Of a stretch of DNA of 64,000 bases, positions 35,319-43,482 are shown one piece after another. The DNA is from Telmatobacter sp. DSM 110680. GTDB taxonomy: Bacteria > Acidobacteriota > Terriglobia > Terriglobales > Acidobacteriaceae. The DNA lies in contig NZ_CP121196.1 of NCBI RefSeq assembly GCF_039994875.1, positions 5,332,001-5,396,000 of the forward strand. The letters run 5' to 3'. Each line of letters begins with the position of its first letter. The stretch's first letter is position 1. The notes beneath the pieces were generated by a model that saw only the letters and a list, made by a program, of their open reading frames with translations, did not search any database and was not told where the DNA came from. The translations under genes and the position numbers were made by a program.

Positions 35319-36269
35319 TCAGTGGGGAGCAGCACCAATGGTGAAACTCCGCGCAGACAGATCTTCCAGCCATTTTTCATACCGGCTTCGTGGGACTTTC
35401 ACCACCGTGCGCTTCAATGGGTAGGCTTCTCGATCGCTTGATCTTGAAAGGAAGTAAGACGGCGCAGCCGATGTTTCAATTTGCAAGTCTGGCGGCGTTC
35501 GTTGGCCTGACGTTTCCACGGCGGCCGAGGATGCGGTGATTTCAATGCTGCGTCCAAAATGAATTCCATACTCCAGCGGCCTTCCAGCTTTCACGACCGA
35601 ACCAAGCTGGCTATCGAGATCTTCCAGAACCCTCTGCGCCACCCCGCCCTCTTTAGGCGCGGGTAGCAGGCACCATGAATCGTCGTTGCGACCCAGCCGG
35701 CTCAGCCTCTCCATCATTAGAGAGTCCGGCCGGCTGTTTGCGAGGTAGCGGTCAAGCTCGCGCTGAACTGTTTCGGCTGTGCCGAAAATCGCAGCGTTCG
35801 AGTCCATAATGGCCAGCCATCGCGATTCACTCAGCGCGCTGCGCTCGCGTTCAAACGCTGGCACCACAAGTATGGCGACTCCGCGATAGTGATCAATTTC
35901 TGTCTTCCCGCCCCCCACAAATCGAAAGATTGCATCTCGATTAAAATGCCCGCTGACCAGAAGGCTGTGCTCGCTCAGTATGCCTTTCAAACCTACGCCT
36001 GCAGTGAAGACAACCTGGTGAATCGAACGCGTAGTGTCCGTTCCACTGACGGCAAAAAAGTCCTGCAGATCGAGTCGGTTGCTTTCCGTGAACAGAAGAA
36101 AGCTGCTGAGTTTGTCCTCGCCCGCCGGGCGAACCATGCTCGCGATGATCTTGCTCTCGGGAGGTACCAGGCTCAGTAGCCGCTGGTCCGGCGACGACGC
36201 ACATGCAACCGCACTTGAGGTAGACAGCAAAGACAGCAGCAAAATGGCCTTGGCCTTTCGGAGCAGCAT
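35319..36269 (-). CDS. Exported hypothetical protein, 316 aa
   Basis: It has a signal peptide (AKAILLLSLLSTSSAVAC) and may be a lipoprotein because a Cys follows Ala near the cut site. The mature region (SLVPPESKIIASMVRP..., GVAILVVPAFERERSALSESRWLAIMDSN, AIFGTAETVQRELDRYL) resembles a type of acidobacterial exported protein seen with a DUF-like domain, of unknown role. The ATG at 36269 has GGAGG 8 nt upstream; the longer frame to 36347 lacks one. The tandem palindromes at 36547-36576 lie about 280 bp upstream and could regulate this gene. Confidence 0.65.
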   Translation of the reverse strand: MLLRKAKAILLLSLLSTSSAVACASSPDQRLLSLVPPESKIIASMVRPAGEDKLSSFLLFTESNRLDLQDFFAVSGTDTTRSIHQVVFTAGVGLKGILSEHSLLVSGHFNRDAIFRFVGGGKTEIDHYRGVAILVVPAFERERSALSESRWLAIMDSNAAIFGTAETVQRELDRYLANSRPDSLMMERLSRLGRNDDSWCLLPAPKEGGVAQRVLEDLDSQLGSVVKAGRPLEYGIHFGRSIEITASSAAVETSGQRTPPDLQIETSAAPSYFLSRSSDREAYPLKRTVVKVPRSRYEKWLEDLSARSFTIGAAPH

Positions 36270-36691
36270 CCGTTGTCCTCCGTGATTGTCGTGCCTATAC
36301 CCGTACAACTTCGCAACGCTGTGTTTGGTTATCGAGTTCTCAGTCAATTCCGAAAATCACCACGCCGACAAGCACGTATACCTGTTAAGCCGCAAGGCGA
36401 CGCGTCACAGGATGCAAATATCCGCAAAGTTTTCCAAGGAAGCCGCAAGGCTGTGCCGCATCAGCGACAGCGCTGACACCGATCCTGCGCAGCCAGACTC
36501 GGCCACGAGACGTCTCCCTCCAACAGACAAATTCGGAGAGTCTTACGTTACACACTGTAACGTTACATATTGTAACATTTCATTGCAAGCAGAATTCGTT
36601 TACCCGAGATTTCGAACCAATCGTCTGGCGCGCCAAGAAGCCCCCGCACCTCGAACTGGTCGCGGCGCACCGGCTTGAAGATCTATCCGGG
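36270..36691. other. Intergenic region carrying tandem palindromes
   Basis: This 422-bp gap lies between the exported protein (start 36269) and the end of the beta-barrel gene (36692), both on the minus strand. It contains the double palindrome described separately. A 130-codon plus-strand frame (36286-36678) covers most of it but has no coding character. No RNA gene was recognised. Confidence 0.5.
36547..36576. promoter_or_regulatory. Two abutting perfect 15-bp palindromes (operator pair)
   Basis: GTTACACACTGTAAC (36547-36561) is directly followed by GTTACATATTGTAAC (36562-36576). Each has 6-bp arms GTTACA/TGTAAC around a 3-bp spacer, both perfect, with a centre-to-centre distance of 15 bp. 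The design is typical of a dimeric repressor's operator; the cognate regulator is not identifiable in the window. Confidence 0.75.
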
Positions 36692-37327
36692 CTAGAACCG
36701 GAAATAAGCTCCGATCATCGGCTCTGATGTATGTGTGAATGCATTCGTCGAGGTGAAAAGCCGCGACAGGTTCGGAGCCTTGTAGAGGTTCCCGCGATAT
36801 TGGAACCGCAAGCCGAGATGGGGCAGCACTCCCCAGTCAAGCCCGGCGCCATAAAGAAACACTGGCTTGGTAGCGCTGTTCGTGCTGCTCTGTCCGCCAG
36901 TTGGCTGATTGAACAGCAGACCCACGCCGGCAAGTGCAAAAGGTCTGAAATTCGCAATGTGTGCTGAAGCTACCCAATCTCCGCTGACCTCGTGCGCATG
37001 AGCCGCAACGGACGCGGTTGACGGACACGGCGGCGTAACCCCGATTGCGCAGGTGCCGGTCGCAACCGTCGAAGTGTACCGCTGATTATCTCCGCTGAAG
37101 GAGTATGTCGCCTCATAGCCGACCAGCGGGTTGGAAATGTGCCGCAACTCAACCATCGCGCCTGCTGAATTCGATGGGCTCTGTACGGTCCCGTTTCCGT
37201 TGGTCGTTCCATTGAAAGCGCCATACAAACTGAGTGCAACGTCCGTCTGTGCCGATACCACTTGCGGAATACCAAAGCCGCCCAGCACGCTCAGCAACAG
37301 GATTAACCTCAACGGTATTTTTCTCAT
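36692..37327 (-). CDS. Outer-membrane beta-barrel protein
   Basis: This 211-aa exported protein has a signal peptide (LRLILLLSVLGGFGIPQVVSAQ). Alternating amphipathic strands follow, including DVALSLYGAFNG, FRPFALAGVGLLFN and HLGLRFQYRGNLY, and the final GAYFRF ends in Phe, the BAM signal. It fits the small OmpA-like/eight-stranded beta-barrel families with unknown role. GGGAGG lies 5 nt before the ATG; a longer frame to 37657 runs into the intergenic region. The divergent neighbour is the GLG1-type protein. Confidence 0.75.
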   Translation of the reverse strand: MRKIPLRLILLLSVLGGFGIPQVVSAQTDVALSLYGAFNGTTNGNGTVQSPSNSAGAMVELRHISNPLVGYEATYSFSGDNQRYTSTVATGTCAIGVTPPCPSTASVAAHAHEVSGDWVASAHIANFRPFALAGVGLLFNQPTGGQSSTNSATKPVFLYGAGLDWGVLPHLGLRFQYRGNLYKAPNLSRLFTSTNAFTHTSEPMIGAYFRF

Positions 37328-37641
37328 GATGGCCTCCCTAGGTGATCTCAGATTAAGAACCAGAAGAAGCTGATAAACCAGCAACGGATTTTCGTTTAGA
37401 CGTTCCGCACGAAGATTGGCGGGCGCAATCTTGTCAAAGGACACATTAAATGGACATGGAAGAGGACAATCCCAAACGTGCAAACACACCTTCAGGTGAC
37501 GGCGTGTAAATGCAGCACGGTACAATGAGCGGACCGGTGCCAAAAATCCAATATCCGGGTCAGCCCATCGACCGAATGCGCTCTTAGCCCGCAATCCTGG
37601 AGAGACATACACCTCGTTTCCCATCATGCAAGGAGGCCCTG
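37328..37641. other. Divergent intergenic region
   Basis: This 314-bp region lies between the beta-barrel and GLG1-type genes, which diverge. A TACAAT at 37521-37526 is the best -10 for the rightward gene, with GTGACG about 19 bp upstream as a poor -35. A TTGACA on the minus strand (37433-37438) lacks a matching -10. Nothing else is recognised. Confidence 0.4.
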
Positions 37642-39120
37642 ATGTCAAGATCAGCAAAGATGTTCATCCGATGCGCAGTCGCCCTGGCGCTCGCAACAAT
37701 TGTCGACGTGCTGGGACCGCAGTCGCTGTACGCGCAGGGTGGGTCGCCGCAGGCATTGGCCGACGCACAAACCGCGTGCGCCTCTGATATACAGAAGCTG
37801 TGCGCCGGGGTACCGTCAGGTGGCGGACGAATCATCGCCTGCCTCAAACAACACCAGGCGGAAGTCTCGGACAGCTGCAAGCAGGCCGTCGTCAAAGCCA
37901 TGGGAGGATCCCGAACTGACGCTCGTCCAGTAACTGTCACCCCGGCCGCGCCGCCTCTGCCAGAGCCCAGTGCGCCCGCGCCGTCGACGCCTGCCCCTCA
38001 AGCGTCCCCGTCAATCTCTGCCAAAAAAGCTGCGGTTGCTGGTACTGGCGCTTCGGGCTCTTACCTGCTCCTGAAGAAGGCGCAGATATTGGTGAATGAC
38101 CCTGATTACGATAAGACAACGTCGCCGGCGATCGAAATGTTGATTCCCAGCACTTGGGACTTCAAGGGTGCGGTCCATATGTTCGCTGGTAAAACGGGCT
38201 GTTTCAGCGAGGCCTTTTCAACGTTTTGGGAAGCCACGAGCACCGATGGCCTCACTAAGTTTCAAGGCATTCCCAACTACGCCTGGCAATACTCCGACGA
38301 CCCGCAGGAACTGCACAATCTCACCGATCCCAACCGGCGCACTCATACTGGAAACAAGACGAATGATCTTTGCCCCGTGTCGAAACCGTTGAATGCAGAG
38401 CAATATTTCCGTCAGTCCGTATTGAGCGACCTGAAGCCCGCGATGACAGTTGTATCGGTCGAGCCGTTCCCCGTCCTCGAACAGATCGTGCGCCAACGCA
38501 ATGGACTGCCGCCAGCCGACGCAGGCAACGGCGGCGCTCGCGTCGACGCGATCCGGGTACGGCTCGCGTTTCAAAAGGACGACAAACCGATGGAGCTCTG
38601 GTACTCCGTGGCGCTCGTTACCCAGACCTATCGCGTTGGCAGAGGATTTCTTTACGATCTCCATGCCGTAGGCCAGGTCGCGCTGGGTGCGCCGAAGGGC
38701 GAGCTAGATGCCAACGAAAAGCTGTTCAAGGTGGTGATCGGTTCCATTCAACCCCTGCCTCGATATACCGCTTTTACGAACAAATGGATCGCCAGTTACT
38801 ACCAGACACAAGCACAAAAAGAGGCCGCGATGGATAAGATCCAAGCCGACCTCGACAACTTCATCACCCAGACCTACCAGCACATGAGCGCCAATGCCCA
38901 GAGAGTTTCAGACATAGGCTTTCACGCCACCGATCAGAACCTGCGGGATGTGCAAACCTACCGCGATCCCTCGACCGGGCACACGTTTGAACTGAGCAAC
39001 CAGTACGGACACGCCTGGCTCAATGGCGCCAATCAGTACGTAATGAGTGATGACCCCAACTTCAATCCGAACTCGGCGCTTTCGGGAAGCTGGAATGAAC
39101 TACAGCCCGTTCAGCCGTAA
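37642..39120 (+). CDS. Exported protein with GLG1-type cysteine-repeat, 492 aa
   Basis: After a signal peptide (AVALALATIVDVLGPQSLYAQ) comes one repeat like those of the eukaryotic Golgi protein GLG1: ACASDIQKLCAGVPSGGGRI with CLKQHQAEVSDSC, that is C-x4-K-x-C-x(9-10)-C-x(10)-C in overall spacing. A Pro/Ala-rich linker follows. The main domain (about residues 150-410) begins with a LLIPSTWDFKGAV-like strand and resembles PsbP-type or bacterial lipoprotein domains. The C-terminal part has YRDPSTGHTFELSNQYGHAWLNG. Function unknown. AAGGAGG lies just before the ATG. Confidence 0.7.
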   Translation: MSRSAKMFIRCAVALALATIVDVLGPQSLYAQGGSPQALADAQTACASDIQKLCAGVPSGGGRIIACLKQHQAEVSDSCKQAVVKAMGGSRTDARPVTVTPAAPPLPEPSAPAPSTPAPQASPSISAKKAAVAGTGASGSYLLLKKAQILVNDPDYDKTTSPAIEMLIPSTWDFKGAVHMFAGKTGCFSEAFSTFWEATSTDGLTKFQGIPNYAWQYSDDPQELHNLTDPNRRTHTGNKTNDLCPVSKPLNAEQYFRQSVLSDLKPAMTVVSVEPFPVLEQIVRQRNGLPPADAGNGGARVDAIRVRLAFQKDDKPMELWYSVALVTQTYRVGRGFLYDLHAVGQVALGAPKGELDANEKLFKVVIGSIQPLPRYTAFTNKWIASYYQTQAQKEAAMDKIQADLDNFITQTYQHMSANAQRVSDIGFHATDQNLRDVQTYRDPSTGHTFELSNQYGHAWLNGANQYVMSDDPNFNPNSALSGSWNELQPVQP

Positions 39121-39506
39121 CGAGACTCACCGACAGGTGCATTGGCACGCTCTCGTCAAACAGGCAAATCAACAGCGGGAGCGGGAAGCTTGAAGATGAA
39201 GAACGTCCCTTGCGGCCGCTCGCGAAGCGGTGCCGAATCTGTCAAGTGTGCCAGCCGCATTACGGCGCTCAAACATCGCATTTAATTGGGATTAGATTTA
39301 TCCCGCGAGTTGCAGATAATTAGGTCACTCGGGAGCAAGATGGAATGAATGATCAACCATCTGCGAACAGCACCGGCATTGGATTGTCTGCAAGGGGGTT
39401 CTTTGCGACCCCCTCCCCCCGGTATTACTACTCTTTTCCTTCGCCTGTACAAAGGTAACGTGGGCATTACTGCACGTCAGAAGGATTCAGGAATCTTGGC
39501 AGAAGA
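39121..39506. other. Intergenic region between convergent genes
   Basis: This 386-bp gap holds no recognisable gene. A 7-bp stem AGGGGGT / ACCCCCT (39393-39399 with 39408-39414) follows the small membrane gene reading leftward and could act as a weak terminator. A small GGGAT / ATCCC hairpin occurs near 39290. Otherwise nothing is seen. Confidence 0.4.
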
Positions 39507-39698
39507 CTAGATCGCTCGCACCATGCGTACCGGCAGAAAGATGATCGCGCTCACCAGTTCCAATACCCCGCCAACAGCGATCCCGACAATGCGGAACGGC
39601 AACAGCAGCAGCCACACAAACGGATACGCAACCAGCGCGAGCAAAGCCAGCGGCCAGCAGATAACCAGGAGAATGCACCACAAGAGGAATTTCGCCAT
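39507..39698 (-). CDS. Small membrane protein, 63 aa
   Basis: This short protein consists almost wholly of two hydrophobic helices (LLWCILLVICWPLALLALV and PFRIVGIAVGGVLELVSAI) with Arg near the C-terminus. I do not recognise a family. The ATG at 39698 has GAGGCG at an ordinary distance; a longer frame to 39791 has none. It could regulate a membrane complex, but no function can be claimed. Confidence 0.6.
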   Translation of the reverse strand: MAKFLLWCILLVICWPLALLALVAYPFVWLLLLPFRIVGIAVGGVLELVSAIIFLPVRMVRAI

Positions 39699-39839
39699 AA
39701 CGTTCGCCTCAAACTCCGTCATCGGAATATACGCGCAGCACCCAGCGCCGGTTCCCATGAAGCGTTTTTTCCAAAGCAGGAGGAAAAACAATTTGCCAGG
39801 TAGCTATATCTCGCTTCTGAGACATGGGAAGCAAACCGA

Positions 39840-40328
39840 CTAACCAACGGCCTTTTTGCGGCTTTTTGCGCTGCCCGAACTCTTGCGCTCCACCACGCTC
39901 GCTCGCGCTTTCAACCCCAGCTTCCGCTCGCGAATGACCTTCTTCTGCTCCTTCTCCGGCAATGCCAGAACCGCTTTGGTCCGTTTCGGCAGCCTCTCGA
40001 AGATCAGTTCGTGCCCCCGGCGAAGCTCCTCTTCAATCTCTCGCGGTCTCAACGCGTCCCACCGCTCCAGCGTCACCCAGTACGCCTTGGCCAGGTAGGG
40101 AGAGGCAATTATGCCTTCAACTTCCAAGAGTTCATGGAATCGCTCCGCACCACAGTGGAACCAGAGCACCCCGGTCCCCGTGCCATCCAGATCCGTCATA
40201 GCAAACATCTTGCCGCCAATATCCCGGTCCCCCGCCCAGTAAACAAGGTGATGGCCCCAGTTCACCGTTTCCACCACATGCGGCAGCGCCATGCAGATCG
40301 CGCGGATGCGCTCGTTATCCATGCCCAA
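39840..40328 (-). CDS. MmcQ/YjbR family DNA-binding-like protein
   Basis: This 162-aa protein belongs to the YjbR/MmcQ family (CyaY-like fold). Clues are the N-terminal helix RAICMALPHVVETVNWGH, the GGKMFAMTD strand, WFHCGAERF, and SPYLAKAYWVTLERW. The C-terminus is a basic tail (RKLGLKARASVVERKSSGSAKSRKK). YjbR-type proteins are structurally DNA-binding-like; no enzymatic role is proven. It is divergent from the PadR gene. Confidence 0.88.
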   Translation of the reverse strand: MGMDNERIRAICMALPHVVETVNWGHHLVYWAGDRDIGGKMFAMTDLDGTGTGVLWFHCGAERFHELLEVEGIIASPYLAKAYWVTLERWDALRPREIEEELRRGHELIFERLPKRTKAVLALPEKEQKKVIRERKLGLKARASVVERKSSGSAKSRKKAVG

Positions 40329-40371
40329 AAGTCTAGCCTCAAATTCCTATTGAAAAAAGTAAAGAATCTAC

Positions 40372-40419
40372 TTGACGTCACACACTATTTGTCATACAGT
40401 ATGTGAAGTACAGTGTATG
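40372..40419 (+). promoter_or_regulatory. Promoter and probable autoregulatory site of the PadR gene
   Basis: TTGACG (40372-40377) and TACAGT (40395-40400) are separated by 17 bp. The -10 lies inside CATACAGTATG (40393-40403), a perfect 11-nt palindrome, and a related GTACAGTGTATG follows at 40408-40419. PadR regulators commonly repress their own promoters at such palindromes. Confidence 0.7.
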
Positions 40420-40429
40420 AGGCACAGCA

Positions 40430-40774
40430 ATGAGCGTAGCTGAAAACCTCTTTGAAAGTCTTCGTCTTGAACTTCGCCGCGGCAGCCTGACGCTGGCAGT
40501 CCTGGCTCAGCTCCGCAAGGAGCACTACGGCTATACGCTCCGCAAGGATCTGGCCGAGCGGGGTCTGGAAATCGATGAGAGCACGCTTTATCCGCTCCTT
40601 CGCCGCCTCGAGACGCAGGGCCTGTTGATCAGCGAGTGGCGTGAGGAAGACAAACGCAACAAGCGCTTTTACCACCTGTCACCGGACGGTGAACAGATCC
40701 TCGCAAAACTACTCGAGGAATGGCAGGCAATCAACACATCCATCAATCGCATCTTCGACGAACCGCAATCGTAA
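40430..40774 (+). CDS. PadR family transcriptional regulator
   Basis: This 114-aa winged-helix regulator has the PadR N-terminal domain: ELRRGSLTLAVLAQLRKEHYGYTLRKDL, with the recognition helix in ESTLYPLLRRLETQGLLISEWRE and the wing in KRNKRFYHLSPDGEQIL. It has a short C-terminal helix for dimerisation and no separate ligand domain. The adjacent HAAS-domain membrane protein is the usual partner of such PadR proteins. Its own promoter contains the palindrome at 40393-40403. Confidence 0.93.
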   Translation: MSVAENLFESLRLELRRGSLTLAVLAQLRKEHYGYTLRKDLAERGLEIDESTLYPLLRRLETQGLLISEWREEDKRNKRFYHLSPDGEQILAKLLEEWQAINTSINRIFDEPQS

Positions 40775-40810
40775 GCACCCGAATTTTGAGCAGCAATGAA
40801 GGAAGCAGCC

Positions 40811-41845
40811 ATGGAACTTCTCGACCGTTATCTGCAAGCCGTTAGAAAGTATCTGCCGACACGCCGGCAAGACGACATCATCGCCGAACTGCGCGCCAAC
40901 ATGGAATCGCAGATCGAAGACAGGGAATCTGGGCTTGGCCGTTCGCTCACCCAGGGCGAAATGGAGGATCTGCTTCGTAAAATGGGCTCGCCCGTGATCG
41001 TCGCTTCGCGCTACCAGCCGCAGCAATACCTCATCGGGCCAGCGCTCTTCCCGCTGTATATTTACGTGCTGCGCGTGGCGGTCTTGTGGGCTTTGATCGT
41101 CTACTCCATTGTGATTCTGGTCGTCCTCCCCTTGACGGTGCCCGATCACTACGACATCGTCGCCTCACTCCTGCGTACGCCCGGGGTTCTCATTAACGTT
41201 GCCGCTTGGGTAACCCTCGTCTTCGTGGCTTTCGAATTCTTCGCGGCTCGTTATCCCGAGAAGTGTCCGTCCCTTGCCGGCCTCACCGACAAATGGAATC
41301 CCAGTTCGTTGCCGCCGCTTGAGAAAGTTGATCTCTCTGGTCGCAAGCCGCGCTCGTTCACGCTGGCAGTCGCCGAAGTAGTCATCGGATATCTCTTGAT
41401 TGCATGGCTCCTTCTGATACCAAGCCATCCATTTCTCCTCATGGGACCAGGAGTGGTCGTTCTCCAAATCGCGCCATACCAGCTTGCACCGGTCTGGTGG
41501 ACCTTCTACTGGTGGATCGTCGGCCTCAACGCGCTGCAAGTGGTATGGAAAACTATCGACCTTGCTAGCGGACGATGGCAGCAGCCTGCTCCCATTCGCC
41601 AAATCATTTTCAAAGCCGTTGGCGTGATCCCGATCGCTTTGTTGCTTTCAGTTCGCGACCACATCTACGTCGTACTGAAAAACCCTTCTACCGATCAGCT
41701 TCGCTACGGCCAAAATCTCGACGTGATCAACAACAGCGTTCGCCTTGGCTTCAGCGTGATTTGCGCCATCGTTGTGGTGCAGCTTGCTTGGGATATTGGC
41801 AAGATCGTGTGGGACGCGTATCGCCGTGGCGAAGCGCCCAGGTAG
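40811..41845 (+). CDS. HAAS-domain integral membrane protein
   Basis: This 344-aa protein has an N-terminal soluble HAAS-like domain (LDRYLQAVRKYLPTRRQDDIIAELRANMESQIED, with GEMEDLLRKMGSPVIVASRY) and then about six membrane helices. Proteins of this layout are encoded directly after PadR-type regulators and are thought to transduce an envelope signal or act with them; the mechanism is unknown. I chose the ATG at 40811 because AAGGAAGC precedes it; the earlier ATG at 40796 is possible. The stop of padR is 36 bp upstream, so they are one operon. Confidence 0.85.
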   Translation: MELLDRYLQAVRKYLPTRRQDDIIAELRANMESQIEDRESGLGRSLTQGEMEDLLRKMGSPVIVASRYQPQQYLIGPALFPLYIYVLRVAVLWALIVYSIVILVVLPLTVPDHYDIVASLLRTPGVLINVAAWVTLVFVAFEFFAARYPEKCPSLAGLTDKWNPSSLPPLEKVDLSGRKPRSFTLAVAEVVIGYLLIAWLLLIPSHPFLLMGPGVVVLQIAPYQLAPVWWTFYWWIVGLNALQVVWKTIDLASGRWQQPAPIRQIIFKAVGVIPIALLLSVRDHIYVVLKNPSTDQLRYGQNLDVINNSVRLGFSVICAIVVVQLAWDIGKIVWDAYRRGEAPR

Positions 41846-41950
41846 CTACCCCTGCTTCGGCATTGCCAAGCTGCAGATTAAGCACGCTGCATCCGTTACC
41901 AATTAACGCGCGCGAACGAGGATGGCTCTCAAACGAGCATAGGAGGATTC

Positions 41951-42112
41951 ATGCGCCGACTTATCATCTATTTCAATTCTCTACTTCTCGGCATGATTCT
42001 GGGCATGGTGTTCGTGGCGATTGTCCACGGATCTACATCACATCCAGAAAAGAAGGATCATGACAACGGGATCACTATTAGCTACAGAATCCCGGGAGCC
42101 TTCAGGAGGTAG
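41951..42112 (+). CDS. Small membrane protein, 53 aa
   Basis: This short gene has a strong AGGAGG ribosome-binding site 5 nt before its ATG. The product has one transmembrane helix (IIYFNSLLLGMILGMVFVAI) followed by a polar tail with HPEKKDHDNG and ends RIPGAFRR. It may be the last gene of the padR-HAAS operon (105 bp gap). Its stop overlaps the 3' end of the opposing transporter gene by 11 bp. Family not recognised. Confidence 0.6.
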   Translation: MRRLIIYFNSLLLGMILGMVFVAIVHGSTSHPEKKDHDNGITISYRIPGAFRR

Positions 42113-43478
42113 GGAGTGTGCCTTCCGTCCTGCCGATCACTGCGGCGGCCATACAATTGCCGACCACGTTCATCATCGTTCGGCCCATGTCCATGAGCGT
42201 GTCCACGCCAAGTATCAACAAGATTGGCGCCGTGGGCAGATGGACTGCACTCGCAGTTGCCAGCAGCACAACCAGCGAGGCGCGTGGAACTCCGGCGATG
42301 CCTTTGCTCGCGGCCATCAGAACCAGCACCACCGCGATTTGCCGTCCAAACGTAAGATGAATTCCGGCAGCTTGCGCGACGAACACCGCGGCCATTGAGA
42401 GATAAACGCTTCCGCCGGTCATGTTGAAGCTGTAGCCGGTTGGGATCACAAACGAAACGATCCAACGCGGCACTCCGAACTCTTCCATACGCTCCATCGC
42501 CAACGGTAGCGCGGCCTCTGAAGCCGTGGTCGCGAATCCGATCGCGGCCGGCTCGCTGACCGCACTGATAAACCTGCCCAATGGAACCCGGAACATCGCA
42601 AGCACCGGCACCATCACCAGTAGGGCAAAGGCTGTCAAAGCGATGTAATAGGTCCCAACGAGTTTTGCAAGAGGTAGAAGCGTCGCCAGTCCGGTGCTGC
42701 CCACGGTATACGCGATCGCTGCACCGGCAGCCAACGGTGCGAGATACATAATGATCCGTGTCAATTGGAACATGACGTCAGCGAGCGATTGCAGCACCGC
42801 GATAAGTGGCGCTCTCTTCGGGTCGGGAATCATGGCCAGCGCCGAGCCAAACAGTATCGAGAAGATCGCAACCTGAAGAATCTGATTCTGTGCCACTGCT
42901 TGAGCGATGTTTTCGGGAAAGAGATTCAGTACGATCTGTTGCCAGGTTTGCGGAGTCTGGGCTGAGACCGGCGTTGCCCCTTCGAGCGCCGAAGGAATCA
43001 CGATCCCCCAACCTGCCCCGGAAATATTCATAGCAATAATGCCAATGATCAGGCCGAGTGTCGTGACAACCTCGAAAAGGACGAGTGCCTTGATTGCGAC
43101 GCGGCCCACCGAGCGCAATTCGTTGTGACCCGCGATGCCAGTCGTGATCGTCGCAAACAACAACGGCGCAACGATCATGCGGATCAGCCGTAAAAACAAA
43201 TCGCCGGGCAATCGCGCCTGTGCGGCCACATGCGGAGCATCGAGCCCAAGTTCGACTCCAGCGAGCATCGCAAGAAATGTCCACGTCATCAACGACGGTT
43301 TACGAATCGCGAACAAAGCAAAACATGCGACTCCGATCCATCGCAAGATTTCACCGGCCCCGACAAGGTGCACCAACGAAAGAGCAATGCCCGCGACCAC
43401 ACACGACACACCTGCAAGCGCAACCACCAGCGCGATGCGATCTTTCCTTAGTGAGCGTGTTGAAGCAGTTGTGGCCAT
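42102..43478 (-). CDS. Dicarboxylate/amino acid:cation symporter (DAACS family)
   Basis: This 458-aa transporter of the SDF/GltP-DctA family imports dicarboxylates or acidic amino acids with H+ or Na+. The N-terminal helices are followed by the reentrant-loop motif MAASKGIAGVPRASLVVL and by IPTGYSFNMTGGSVYLSMAAVF, both family hallmarks. The C-terminal about 30 residues (IGRTEGTLPTS) are soluble. It starts 4 bp after the thrC stop, so the two are an operon. A role in importing aspartate or glutamate that feeds homoserine and threonine formation is plausible. Confidence 0.92.
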   Translation of the reverse strand: MATTASTRSLRKDRIALVVALAGVSCVVAGIALSLVHLVGAGEILRWIGVACFALFAIRKPSLMTWTFLAMLAGVELGLDAPHVAAQARLPGDLFLRLIRMIVAPLLFATITTGIAGHNELRSVGRVAIKALVLFEVVTTLGLIIGIIAMNISGAGWGIVIPSALEGATPVSAQTPQTWQQIVLNLFPENIAQAVAQNQILQVAIFSILFGSALAMIPDPKRAPLIAVLQSLADVMFQLTRIIMYLAPLAAGAAIAYTVGSTGLATLLPLAKLVGTYYIALTAFALLVMVPVLAMFRVPLGRFISAVSEPAAIGFATTASEAALPLAMERMEEFGVPRWIVSFVIPTGYSFNMTGGSVYLSMAAVFVAQAAGIHLTFGRQIAVVLVLMAASKGIAGVPRASLVVLLATASAVHLPTAPILLILGVDTLMDMGRTMMNVVGNCMAAAVIGRTEGTLPTS

Positions 43479-43482
43479 TGGG

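Noticed and set aside
36286-36678. 130-codon plus-strand open frame across the palindrome region
   Set aside because: It reads straight through the operator pair, has irregular composition with many Cys/His/Arg and no ribosome-binding site, and reads like non-coding DNA.
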